DNA of 64,000 nucleotides from Zygnema circumcarinatum (taxonomy: Eukaryota; Streptophyta; Zygnematophyceae; Zygnematales; Zygnemataceae): positions 1,180,339 to 1,244,338 of the forward strand of contig CM074818.1 of NCBI GenBank assembly GCA_037447605.1. The letters are read 5' to 3'. A model generated the notes under the pieces. The model saw only the letters and a list, made by a program, of their open reading frames with translations, was not told the origin of the DNA and made no database searches. Shown piece after piece: positions 23,401 to 35,072 of the stretch (positions are counted from its first letter, which is position 1; every line of letters starts with the position of its first letter). The translations under genes and the position numbers were made by a program.

Positions 23401-24671
23401 AGAAGTTACAGCTGTTGATTGGTGGGCCTTCAAACTCAGCTGACTGCATTATATTCCTTGGTAGAGACTTGGATGGCTATGGACGAATAGGCCGTACCCT
23501 GCGTTCTGTTTTTTTGTCAGCTAACAACATCTGGCAGCGCTGCTTGATTTGAATTTCAATATGCCCGGTCTTCAGTATACTTCATTGTTGAACGGATTAA
23601 CCTTCGGCGGCGGCGAAAGAAAGGCTAATCTTGTAAATCGAAACTTTTCGAGGTCTCTGAAGGTGTGCAGTACCTGTCCTCTTATGTCAATGCAGGTGCC
23701 CATCTGACCCCTGCAAATTCACAACTTGCTCGGATGACAGCACGGTATGGAGCTCTGCAACCTCCCCTCATGTTGCTTGGAAATGTGAGGTCGAGATTTG
23801 TGATGGCTTACAGGCAGGCTCCTGTCTGCAGGTCCGTTTGTGGACTCTATCCCCATCCTCCCGAACTCGCCACTCTGTTCCCCTGCAAGGTTCATGGCTT
23901 CTATCCTCAGGGTATCCGACCAGATCGACCTACAGGCATTCAGCCATGAAGCTCAACCCCACATTGAAGTCCTCTTATTGCAAAGCAGAGCCTAGTTCCA
24001 TGAGTCTTCAAGACGGCGAACAATGGGAGAGACAGCAAACTGCAGAGTCGGGAGAAACCACCGTTCCTGCACCGGCATTGGGGCTTACAGGAAGGCTGAT
24101 CAACCACAGCGGAGCAGGTGTCCAGGATGAGAAAAAGGTGCCCATCCGCAACATCCGCATTAAGCGAGTCACAATTCACAACGAGGAGGACACAAGATAT
24201 GGCGAGCAGCAGTTCGGCAGTCGGCGTCGCAAAATCAGTGACTATTTCACGGCGCCAAAGAGGTGCGCATGTCTTAATGTTGAAATAAACTCCTCGGCTG
24301 TCAATGTCACTAAGCCTGCAAGCGTGGCTTGCTATGCACCCATCCCTAACACGGATGCCACAATAGATGTGAGTCGATATTTTCTTTTTCTAGGATCGTC
24401 TTCTTTTAGATGAATGGTTGCCTTCACTCCTTGCTCGCGCCTGCACACTGACGACTTAGTCACATCTTGTAACGGCTGTCCGCAGCTGTACGGACGAGGA
24501 GCGTCCTACTTACGGCTTCCCGGACAGCGGACAGTACGACCGGAAGGAGAGCACGAGCTGACAGCAAGTTTTGTTTTCTGCCCGATCCGTGAAGAGTTGC
24601 TGAATGTCCTCACACATCTGATTCTAAAGCCATCTGCAAACTTGGGTGCTTGTCCAAAGGACCTGCACTGA
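17439..24671 (+). CDS. CDT2: CDT2/DTL-type WD40 substrate receptor of CRL4 ubiquitin ligase
   Basis: Seen: 17 exons, 17439-17502, 17767-17888, 18396-18480, 18752-18813, 19302-19340, 19504-19600, 19794-19878, 20675-20750, 21368-21447, 21827-21920, 22017-22093, 22298-22388, 22857-22925, 23354-23421, 23696-23744, 23832-24368 and 24486-24671. Every junction keeps phase, giving 626 residues. WD40 landmarks: WQAHNNAIFDVLWTK, LTASGDQT, CQGHTGSVKAI, DGSVLLWDMR (about 165-174), DGVVKFWDLR, HGITSLSQDSSGTRLTAS, ILSGSADGGVYVWQ and HQREVTAVDWCPSD. The two WDxR motifs fit DDB1-binding DWD boxes. Residues 517-530 (RRRKISDYFTAPKR) resemble the C-terminal PCNA-binding PIP box of animal Cdt2. Known role: recruits PCNA-bound CDT1 and similar substrates to CUL4-DDB1 for degradation in S phase. 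The last intron (24369-24485) is the least certain. Confidence 0.95.
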
Positions 24672-25768
24672 AATTTCGATGTTCCCCTTTTATCCTCCTG
24701 TAGCCTTGAGAGTTGCAGTAAAGTTTATCCAGCAACATTGGTGTCAGTAAGCTGTAAAGGAAGCGCAATAAGTAGCACGTGGAGACGGGGACATCATGAA
24801 TGGGTGCAATGCTGGTGGCATAGCTCGCAATTCTCGGAACCGTGAAGTCGCACGTAATTTAACATGCCTCCTTCCTAGAGTACATTTACCCTTTGGGATG
24901 GCAATAGTTCATAGCATAGCTTTATGGTTACAGAGCGCGGCTGTGCTTTGAGGGCTTTCCTCTTCTGTAGATGAGTCGTGTTGAGACCCCGTTTCTTCTC
25001 AGCCATAACCGGAATAGTTCCTGCCTCTCCAAAAGTGCATCGCTGTCATATTTTTTCGTTTTGGAGGCGTGAGGGTTCAGGGTTTCAGAATCAGGGTTGG
25101 TCTTTCTAAAACCGCTGCTCACTGCGCGAGCATGGGCCCAACTTTTAGTGCGAAGCAGCGTGTTCAGCCCACTTTTGAATCAACACGCGTGACCGTAAGA
25201 TGCACTACCATGAACCCTGACTGGACTCGAACTTATCGCCTGACTGCTCACGTTCATTTAACAAAGAGAGCGAGGCCCACAGCAAACAATTTGTGGAATA
25301 AAAGCATTGCAAAATCTGCAACATGTGTGCGTGCCCGCTGTTACAAGCTCCCGATCTGCAAGCGCATAACAGCTTCCCTCCGCACGCCCACTCTTGCACT
25401 CCCCTGAAATGCCTATCCCTATGATACAAGGCGCTCGGCTCTTCCCTCAGGGCTAAGGCCTCTTTCTCTCTCTCCTTCTCTCTCACTATTTCGCGCTCTC
25501 GCTCCTAAGCTAACAGCTTATCCGCATTAGCGCCCATTCTACACAGCCGCAAAAAATATACACTGAATTCTGCAGGGCACCTGGTCGGGGCAAGAAGAGG
25601 GACGAGTGAGGTTCAAGCCATTCCGCTTACTTGCGATTCCCAACAAATTGCAGTACATATATATACTTCTATGGGAGAAAGATGAACCGCAGAAGCCAGA
25701 TAGAAATGACTGCGGCAATCCTCCATGACAGCACACTTTTTAAGTGTGCAGACTGCAACTGGCTGCAT
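24672..25768. other. Convergent intergenic stretch CDT2/LBD
   Basis: 3' flanks of two genes pointing at each other. 25070-25100 contains GGGTTCAGGGTTTCAGAATC, a degenerate telomere-like phrase. 25440-25500 is CT-rich. ORFs of 65-112 codons here have no family signature. Confidence 0.6.
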
Positions 25769-27084
25769 TCAAACGACTGAATGCCCAGGTTGAAAGGTGG
25801 GTTGGTCTGGTTTCAAGTTCAGGTGCGGCATCAATCCCGACTGTTGCAAGTTCTGCATCCTTGCAAGCTCCCCATGAACTAGTGCCAGCTGTGCTTGCAA
25901 CTGGGCCACCTGGCATTCCCCACATCGCAACACAAACCATGAAGTGTTGGGCCCTCCCTAAATCCAAACAAGAATTGGTTGTATTGCACTACGGTATATC
26001 CCACAGAAACCAATCCCCTCGCCATAAAAACAAGATAGCAACGATTGACAGCAGCTGTCTAGCAATCAACCAGGTGTGCCTTGCGTTCAAGGGCAATACA
26101 GGCAAGTTCCATAGTAGTAGCCTTATCGTGCGCTGGCACAACCCAGTTGGTCGTGAACCTGGAAGTGAAGAATAATTCACCTGTTGTTGAAGGGCTGAGA
26201 TGGATCCAACACATCCATAGACGGGGTCTCTCACCCTCGCATCTGCCTCATACGCCAGGCTCCTGGCAGCATCACTCCTTAGCTGTTCGGGAAGGTCCTG
26301 CTCCAGCAATGCTAGTAAAGGCGCTCAATAGTCAGAGCTTTCATTGCACAGCTCATCAGCTACTGGAGAAAGTACTGCTGGCTGTTGAAATTACTGAGAG
26401 CGTTGCAGAATCATAAAAACTATGAAGGAAGATGCTCGAAGCGAGCTGTAATCCAGAAGGGTTTCCACCAGCAAACCAACAGCAAATTACAATCCACCAT
26501 GTTGAAACCGTAGAAATTTCAGATTCATCAGTCATTGAGTTTGAAGTTTCATAGAAGGTTCATATATTACAATCAGTGATTTCCTCCCATTTACAACACT
26601 GAGCAGGATGAGTGCCATGCCCACCGCCCGTGTTCGCATGTCTGAGACAAATACGATATGCAATCTTACAGGAATCACGTTAACTAAGTCATCATGACAA
26701 AAACAAGGGCTGTCCTTGATGAGTCATTGAATCTTTGAAATTTGCTAACTGAAAGATAGTAGTAGCTCTAATTGGACATACAGCTGTGCAGGTAGTGCCA
26801 GTGACAGGATAGGAATGGCATGCTGGAGTCAGCAAGTACCACTATCCTTGTTAATTTTGAACTGTTCAATGAGTTCACAGAATGAGACACACCTGCAGCA
26901 TCTTGGCAACATTGCTTGCTCCAAAAACGCGATGCACGCTTGCAAACTTGTGTGGATCGTCGGTGGGAAAGTAAGGCGCAAAGAGGCACTCCTTAGTGCA
27001 CCGTCGCCTGAGCAGCTTGCATGCGGCGCATGGTGAGCTGGAGGCAGAAGAGGAGCTGCCTCCAGAGTTCGAAGAGCCCGGCAT
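25769..27084 (-). CDS. LOB-domain (LBD/AS2) transcription factor, class I type
   Basis: Seen: three exons, 26893-27084, 26181-26297 and 25769-25909, all phase 0, giving 149 residues. A Ser/Gly-rich N terminus leads into CAACKLLRRRCTKEC, the CX2CX6CX3C zinc-finger-like block. FASVHRVFGASNVAKMLQ follows (GAS block), then DLPEQLRSDAA and YEADARVRDPVYGCVGSI. The leucine-zipper-like coil is SALQQQVAQLQAQLALV, and the tail is only about 30 residues. Known: these three blocks define the LOB domain, and the coil places it in class I. LBD proteins are nuclear DNA-binding regulators of organ boundaries and lateral growth in land plants, with homologues in charophyte algae. The start is the only ATG before the finger. 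It is head-to-head with VMS1, about 1.1 kb between starts. Confidence 0.95.
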
Positions 27085-28202
27085 CAGCCTCTCCTTTCAG
27101 CTCAATGAGAGAGGCCAGCGAGACACCAGACTCTGCATAGACAAGGCATTGAATCCAACTTGCAAAAATTGAGGGTCACTGTGGGTTCAAGAGTTCAAGA
27201 AACAAAACGAAAGATTGCAAGAATCAAAGAATGAGGAATTGGTACCACCTGGTGAATGTGATGTAGCAAATGCAGCTATCATGCTCTTCAAAGCCACTTT
27301 GACATACTTGGCGAGCCTGGCAGAGATCCTTGACCACTAAGAGCTTCATCGATGTGAGTATCGACCCTCTCCCCTCTTGCCTCTTCTAATTGTGATGAGT
27401 TGCTACATACCTGAGAAAGTTGATTGAGGCAGGGGAGGTTCGCCTTCAATGAGGCAAACGTAGAAAAGTTGAAAATCGTGCTGGGACTAGCTCCTAAATT
27501 AAAACAAGCGAGAGTCCCAAAAATACTACTCTGCCTTTTCTTTCTTCCCCTGAATTTCAATTCAGCCTTGTTCAACAATAATACGGTCTTGGTTCAAGAA
27601 GTGCTTCAGTGGAAGCAAGAACTAGTCCTACATTGCCGCGGCTATCGCTACTTGCGAAGCCCAGCAGCGCTACCACAGCCCCAAAAATACCGCGAATGTG
27701 CCAGTCTTCAGTTCAGAGGAAGCTCAATGCGAGTCCCTCCTGCCCTCATTATCTGGCCGGCCGCGCCATCCCTGCAGCGCGCTCGTCTTGGAGGGCGAGG
27801 AGGAGCCGTGCGAGAGCAGGAAGCAAAGGCGGTCAGCACAACCTGCGCGCATGGCCTCCCCTCCCCTCGCCTCCCCTCTCCCGCCTCTCCTCTCTCTCCC
27901 TCACCCTCTCCCTCTCCTTCTCCCTCTCCCTTCCCTGCGCTCCAACGGATGGCCGCCCGCAGCCGCAGGCGTCGGCGCTGCGGAATTTGAAAGCTGGCGG
28001 CCATTAGGGTTCGCCCATGGATGGGGAATGGCCGCATGGCCTCCTGGATGGCCGCATGGCCTCCTGGATGGCCGCATGGCCATGGCCATGGCCATGGCAT
28101 GGGTCATGCATGGCCTCCTGGGCGGCCGATGGCATGTGCCAGGGTGCAGTATCGCGATACGGCATTGAGAGGCTATTCCGATACGATACGATACGATACT
28201 AT
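27085..28202. promoter_or_regulatory. Shared 5' region of LBD and VMS1
   Basis: 27700-28000 is CpG-rich with a CT-run at 27850-27935. At 28018-28130 is a CATGG/GGATGGCCGCATGGCCTCCT array. At 28150-28200 there is a CGATAC cluster (GATACGATACGATACGATAC). ORFs through the array (Trp/Pro/Met-rich) are repeat artefacts. No TATA box or motif of known function is evident. Confidence 0.5.
28018..28130. repeat. CATGGC-rich short tandem array
   Basis: Three tandem units of the form GGATGGCCGCATGGCCTCCT are followed by CATGGCCATGGCCATGGCAT and further CATGG words. The core CCATGG is palindromic. A similar cluster lies at 56150-56236, also in a shared 5' region. Confidence 0.85.
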
Positions 28203-31200
28203 ATGGGCGACGCTGAGAAGAGGGAAGAGGAGGGGCAGCTTGGGGTCCTGCTAGGCGCCATGGCGGGTGCCATGGCGGGCCCCGGACTGCAGAAGCCGAG
28301 GCGGAGGCAGAGCGAGAGGGCGGGCGCTTTTGCAGGGAGAGCCGGCCTCCGCGAGGACCGGCCGCTCTGTGTGTTCCGCTGCGCAGACTCTTTTTTCGAC
28401 GATGCCGCTCTCTGCACCGGCGAAGGAGCCCGCCCTGCAGAGAAGGGGACCCTTCAGAGGAGGCTCGGGGAGTGCGCCGAGGAGGCGGAGCGTCCTGCCT
28501 GTGAAGAGAACGCGGCGCTTGCTTCAGGCGGAATCAGCAGCAGCAGCAGCGCGGGAGGGCTGTCGTGCCACACCTGTGCTGTTGAAGCCTTGGTCTTTCA
28601 GTCACTTCAGGAGCAGAGGCTCCACTTCAAATCGGACTGGCACAGATTCAATGTAATTTCTCTTATCTTTCTTCCTTTTTTGACGTCATGAGTAATTGTG
28701 TCGCATGAGACAACTGTACAGTACAATGAGTTATAGCCAGCCAGACAGAGACATTCATCGCCAGGAGTGACTTAAGCGTCGATGCCAATTAGGATTGGCA
28801 GAGGACCCTTCAATTCAAGGAATCTATCTCCACTTAATCTCTATACTATCCCCTGCGTGATTTAGACATGCGTAGCCGATTCCATTGTTGCGTATGAATG
28901 AAGAAGTTCTGCCTGCTTGCTGCTTTGGCGTGTACCTCTCCAACTTCGTGTGTCAACTTCGACACAGTTTTTTTACTGCTGTTTAAACCTCAAAGGTTAT
29001 CAGTTCCGGCATTGTTTAAAGTGCCAAATAGTGAGCAAATGCTAAACTTGGTTGAGGAGAGACTTTGCAAAACGTGTTTATTCGCAGGCTACCTCGAGAA
29101 TATTTTTTCTCAGCTCGTTAAATTCCAAGAAGGATGTCCTTCGAGGATTCCGTTGTCTTCGATCAGAAACATTGAGTCTTTTTTCAATGCAATTTTTAGC
29201 AGTAATAAAAACTGGGAAACTGCCAAATTCCCGTTACAAAAAACTTGCATGGCAGCCGAGTCCGCTATGGAGAATGTGGTCCTCGCTAGTTTTTTCTTAT
29301 GTTCCCAATTTTTCACGGATGACATAATAGGCAGCATTATCTTCGTTCGGAGTCACGAGCAAAATCTGATGACGTCGTTCGTGTGGTTGTGAAGCACCTT
29401 AAGTGCTCCCTTAAAGTTGTTGTAGTGTCTCTCTGTCGCCCTTTTCGCTCGGTATGATCATCTAAAATTTTAGATTATAAATGACTAGAGTTGCTTGAAG
29501 ATGTAAGTTTTCTAATTTGCCTCAAGTTCTTACTTGTTCAGTAGGTTGGCTCGCAGTCTTTCCTCGTTCTCAGTTTTACTCGCAAGATTGCAATGCAGGT
29601 GAAACGACGGCTGGCTCAGAAGATTCCTGTCACAGAGGAGGCCTTTGATGCCATGGTGGCAGACAGATCACTGGAGGAGGGCGGTGTTAGTGATGCTTCC
29701 AGTATTTCTGGGTCAGAAGATGATGAAGAGGGCGGGAAGTTTGGCCGTGCCACTCCAAAGCTTCGATTGCTACTTAAAACTACTGGGCTGCATGTGACTG
29801 TGTGGCAGGTGCTAGCAACAGGTGAGCTTCCAGAGTAAGCAGGCTTGTAGGCCTGTATGCAATGAAGTACAACTCCTCTTGCCAGACATTAGTTGTGGAT
29901 CATGACTTCACCATGCAGGGAAAGCTCTTTTCAGGAGATCAAGCAAAATGCTTGGTTATAGCCATAACTAACAGATGACCGCCATGGTCAAGGGAAGGCT
30001 GAAGTCAGTCTAAGAGCTACAGAACTTGACATGATGCAGCTCCCGATAATTGCAGTCCTTATCCAACCTTTCTCTTGACCATACCCTCACATGTTGTAGC
30101 CCAGTACCATCACCTTCCGCGGGAAGAAGGCATGGTCATGGGCCATGCTCCTGAAACATGCAGCAATGCGACATGGAGGTCTCGATAAAGTGATTTTTGG
30201 CTGTTTGTTTGGTCTTATAGGTGAACTGCACGAAAGCTCGCAAGACGCAATTCTGGGGTCGCTTCAGTCTCTTGCGAAGGGCCGTGCACCTTGGATGGTG
30301 CTGCTTTGTGCTGGAGGTCACTTTGCTGGAGTGGTGGTGGACAGCAAAGGAGGGTCCGTACTTGCCCATCAGACGTTTCACAGGTATATTATGCATATGT
30401 ATGAAAATCAACGTTCCTCTCGTAAGATCCTTCATCAGCAGATTGTTAGAATGTTGCCAGGACTGCCTGATGGCATTTAAGCGATCGAGCTGGCCCTCGT
30501 TGAAAAGGGCCAGCTTTTCCTTCGCGAAAAGTGTTGAAAGTTATTTTGAGTTTTTATCCTAATTTTATGTTTAGGAAGAAAAAGTCCCTCTTATCTTGAA
30601 GAATATATGAATAGCTCCATCCCATTGACGTGAAGCCATTTTCATGAAAACATTTATGTGAGGGTGCCCTGATTATGGATTACAATGTTGTATGATTTTG
30701 ATTACAATATTTAAGTACTTAGGTTAGCTAGGATATATATGTTTATCAAAGGTCAGGGTATTTCGCCATATTTTTGGTACCTGTCTTTGGATTTCCAAGC
30801 ATCTCAAGCAACTTAGAGATAGCTCGGGGGTCCAAGGTCAAATACCAAGAATAGGGCGAAATACCCTGACCTCTTGATAAATAATAGATATCCTAGCTAA
30901 ACTATGTACTTGACAAGAACATGCTTGCCGGTCAGAGCTAGTTTCTTCTCTCCTAAAATGTGGCTTATGCTGATGATGTATGTTGGTATGCTAATCTGAC
31001 TGTTTGTATAGCAGGATTTTTATCCCATAAGTTAAGTGACGTCAGCGTACGCGGTCATCTTTCGAATTTTTAGCATGCAAGTTCCATATTTTTTTGGGTC
31101 GATGAAGCAGAGAAACTCTCGTTGCGTGTTTGACTATAGTTAAGGGTCGTTTCCAAGTCGTCTTTGCTGGAATTCCAATGGTTAAACTACCTCTTATGTG

Positions 31201-34200
31201 CTGATTGTGAGCGCTTAGCCCATCGTTGAAAGGTGTAGCGAAGTTAACAGCGTTCTTATGTTGACAAGGGAGTCCATCATCATCTCAAGATTTCTTTGGA
31301 AATTTTTCATACTTAGGTATGTGGTGCGTGCAAAGGCGGGTGGCCGACAGTCGACCAGGGATGCAACAGGAAGAGCTCCAAAGTCAGCAGGAGCAGCACT
31401 GCGGCGATACAACGAGATGGCTTTAGAGAAGGTAAGTGAGCAGGGGGAGCCGTTTTGGCATATTTTTTGTCTTGGTTGGAATGCAATTGGAGGATGGACC
31501 AAATGGATGTCTGATGGAACAGGCTCGTGTTTACTTCTGATGGCCCTGCCTCTCATAATCGTCTGGCAGGTGGCATAAGAATTTCAAAATTGAAGTGATA
31601 TGGCAGCAGGCATGTGATTGACTTTTGGTATCGACTTGTAAACCTTTGTAGAACAGTTCAGAAGCTCGGTATAGGGGACAATTAGTTGTGTGAGTGACTT
31701 TGACCCTGCATTTGGATGTGTAAATTATGGCAGAAGCATTACTTTAGTGTTTGCGACACATTTACTGGCGCCTTCGTGCTTGCAGGAGATTAAAGAGCTC
31801 CTCAGCTCATGGAAACATTTTCTGGAGTCAGCTGCTCTTATCTTTGTATATGCACCATCTACAAATAGTCAGACACTTTTCGGAGGTGATTCTGCCCTAC
31901 TTCAACGGAACGATCCGCGGGTTAGACGAATTCCCATCTCTGTCCGACGACCCACTTTCAAGGAGAGCTTGCGTGTGCTTACTACTCTTAGCTCAATTGA
32001 TTATGAAGCAGGTCGAGAAGAAGCAGAAGTGCTCGTTCCTGAAAGCCCCTTGAAGGCTCAGCATCTTGCTGATGTAAGGCATGGGGCCCAGTTGGAGGAC
32101 CTTAAGCTCGGTGAATCCAAGAGCAGAAAGTTGGGAGTACCACTAGAAGATGCAGAAATGTTAAGGTCAAGGTCGAGTCTTGGTGCTGCACCGATTAACC
32201 TTGATGAAGAGCATGTAAATGAGACAATTCGGCTGGGACATAGCACACAGCTTCATGTTGCCTCTTTGGCTGGTTAGCTGCTCATACACCTTCACACCTC
32301 ATTGTCTTTGTCTATGTAAGAATAGGCCCATTACAGGACTAAGGACGCACGACAATCCCAAAATTTTAAAATCAATCCGATCCTGTTGTCTGTTCCGAAA
32401 GTTATTGTTGTTTGGTAGCTGGGCGCTACAGTTGCTTTTGAGTTGATAACAATAGATATCTCAGAATGAAACTGCAAGATTATGAAAGGCGGGGGCATTT
32501 GATACTTCAGTTTTTCAATCTAGCCATAGGACGACGTCATGCTATGGCGTCGTACTATGTTTGAAGAAGAGCTTTTCTGAGATTCTGTAAATGCTTTGAA
32601 ATCTGTGCATTAATGTCTGAGCTGTCGAGTCTTGATAATGGTGAAGGAAAGACTTACCCGAGAACAGCTCCCGTAGCAACCACTCAGTCAGATATCTTGA
32701 CTACTTGAGTTTTGACTTGTTTCATTGGTCCTTCCTTCTGCAATCTGTTCAGGAGATGCGGCACGTGTCAGTGAGCTGTTGAACTCTGGAGAAGACCCAA
32801 CAGTGCGGGATGAGCGTGGCCGAACGCCCTACAGCGTGGCAAGCGACAAGGAAACACGGAACGCTTTTCGCAGGTACATGGCGGAGGTGGGGGAGCGTTG
32901 GGACTGGCAGACTGCAGGAGTTCCGAGTGCGCTTACTGCCGACATGGAAGCCGCTCAGGCTGGCAAAAAGGTGTGCTGTTTTTGAAGTAGATTTCACTCT
33001 TTGCACGAATCATGTGTACACTCGAGCATCTCTCGTTTAAACGGGCTGAGAAAGGGGAATTTATGTGTGACGTCGCTGGTTTAAGCCGCATTGGAGGGAA
33101 GAAGCAACTGAAATTGCCTAATGCAGTAGAAACAGAAGCAACTTATTACATGAGCCTAGTCTAGATGAAGAGTTTTTCTACTGTTATGGTCTGTTTGTTG
33201 AAGGTTTTGTCCTTTTGTTATCCTTCTTCGATTCCAGGCGATTGAATGGAAGTGGTACCCTTGTAGAGGATTTAAATGAATGTGAAAAGCGGATTGGAAC
33301 GTGATCTTTGTCCTTGTGATTCCTGTCTGCCTCCATGTAGCACGAAAATTTGTGCTTGTATTCAACATACCTGGAACTCTGGGCGAGCAGTTCAAGATGT
33401 CAAAGCGACTGTGTTGATGACCTTATGCAAGTGGGACCTACAATTGTGCTATATCTAGCTGTTATCAGCTGTTATTAGCTGTTATCTGAGTTTTCAAGTT
33501 GGGCTCATTTTGCAGGCAGAGAAAGACGCAAAGCGGAGGGCACGGGAGAAGGAAAAGCGGGCAGAGAGGCGTGCGCAGGAGAAAAATGTAAGTGGTTTGG
33601 GAATAGGTTACTGGATCATTTTAGAGTGGAAAAGTGCCAATCTACTTGTAGGTCATTGGTCCTCTGCGGAGACGAAGCAGATGCCATCGATGGATGGGCG
33701 TGAAGTGGGAGGTTCATTGAAAGATGTATGGATGGATTATTGGAAGCAATATCTCCCGCCTTGGTCAACTCTAGTAGTGCGAGCAATTTATCTAACGTCC
33801 AGTGTAGATTAGAACATTTCAGACTCCAGAAGACTGTATAAGTCATGAACTAGGGCATTGGTGGGAATGATGTCAGCACAATCTAAGGAGAGAAACATGT
33901 GCAATGCTGGGGCATGTCTAGTTGAACATGAGTACATGGGACGGGCAGGTTTGTTGGCTTGACGTATGGAAGGAAGAAAGTTTTGGGACAGTCTAAGGTC
34001 ATAGATGAGAGGAACGCCAACACTATTGTTGTGAGTCAAGAACTAACTTCGGTTATGACTGTTATTGTTGGAGTCCGGCTGTTTTAAAAAATGAAGTCGA
34101 TTTCAGCTGTTTTCCAACTTAACTCTAAATTCCGAGCATTCAGAAGGTTACCGCGAATATAATTCAGTCTTAATCTTAGCCTTGTATGAACCTGGATTTG

Positions 34201-35072
34201 TTGTGAAACGAGCACATATCATTGTGCGGAGACCTTACCGATGTTCTTGCAGGAGAGGCTTCAGGCAACTGTGAATGACGACAGGCTGCATGCAACAACT
34301 GATGGCCTATCTAAAACTGGTCCTTCATCCATGCAGGTCTGCCCACAGCTTGTCATACTCTTCCAATAATGCATCGTTGTTTGTTTTACAATATTTATTT
34401 GTAACTCTCTAGTTGTGTATATGTTCTCCTTTTTAGTCTCTCCCTTAGGTTATGTTACGCTCTCTTCAGATGAAAGGCCCTGTCTAGTCATGAGCTTCCT
34501 GACTTGAAATCTCGGCCAAGAAGTAAAAGCTTTAGTACGCAGATCAGAAGAGGTTAAGCTTGAGAGTGCCACTATCAGTGTCAGGCTCATCTGATGAAGT
34601 TCAACACATCTCGAGGGCCTTAAGGTCGGAGCTGGGAGGCATGACCTTGATGTGGATGGGCTTGGAAGTCAGTTCAGTTCAATACCTCTGTTCCCTTCTC
34701 AGCTGCTAACTCTGTGCTCGTATCATGTGAACACACACTCTTCAGGATGAGCGTGAAAAACGGGCCATTGCAGCAGAGGCGCGGTTGAAGCTCATGTCTC
34801 TCATGTCACCCCAAAATGTGGCCAAGGGAGCTCCTCAGCCCGGTTGTTCTCAACCCGTCGCAGCGGCAAAGGACGGCGCAGAAGGACCTGCTAAGAGCGC
34901 TCTTCCGTCTCCTTCTGAATCGGGAGAGCAGCTTAGTTGTAGAGCAGGGGTATGTGCTAGTTGCGGCATTTCTTTGAAGGGGATGACGCCGTTCCATAGG
35001 CTGGACTACGCATATTGCAGCACCACTTGCGTTCATGTCCACCGACTTGTGCTTGAAAGGTGCAATAAATGA
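28203..35072 (+). CDS. VMS1: VMS1/ANKZF1 family ribosome quality-control peptidyl-tRNA cleavage factor
   Basis: Seen: nine exons, 28203-28652, 29599-29821, 30221-30383, 31317-31431, 31786-32272, 32753-32970, 33516-33587, 34253-34336 and 34746-35072, giving 712 residues (693 if the ATG at 28260 is used). Order: DSFFDDAAL near the N terminus; C2H2 finger C122/C125/H141/H147; VLRF1 domain with CAGGHFAGVVVD (254-265), TFHRYVVRAKAGGRQSTRD and VRRIPISVRRPTFKE; an ankyrin repeat (DPTVRDERGRTPYSVAS); a charged coil; then REKRAIAAEAR (607-617). That last motif exactly fits the CDC48/p97-binding VIM, Rx5AAx2R. A C-terminal Cys pair of pairs (C674, C677, C695, C699) is typical of plant members. Known: the family frees nascent chains from tRNA on stalled 60S subunits; Q290 in GGRQ corresponds to the essential Gln. 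The joint 29821/30221 is direct here; an extra exon there is possible. Confidence 0.95.
30724..30902. mobile_element. Fold-back (MITE-like) element in VMS1 intron 3
   Basis: The left arm reads TTAGCTAGGATATATATGTT then TATCAAAGGTCAGGGTATTT and CGCC. The right arm, read in reverse, is TTTAGCTAGGATATCTATTA, then TTTATCAAGAGGTCAGGGTA and TTTCGCC. Arms of about 60-70 bp pair around a spacer of some 60 bp. It encodes nothing. Size and structure suit a fold-back MITE; I could not settle a target duplication. Confidence 0.65.

Noticed and set aside
30106-30171. Possible extra VMS1 exon (TFRGKKAWSWAMLLKH)
   Set aside because: It needs a different donor for exon 2 and an unusual donor of its own. Direct joining of 29821 to 30221 keeps frame, so it was left out but not excluded.
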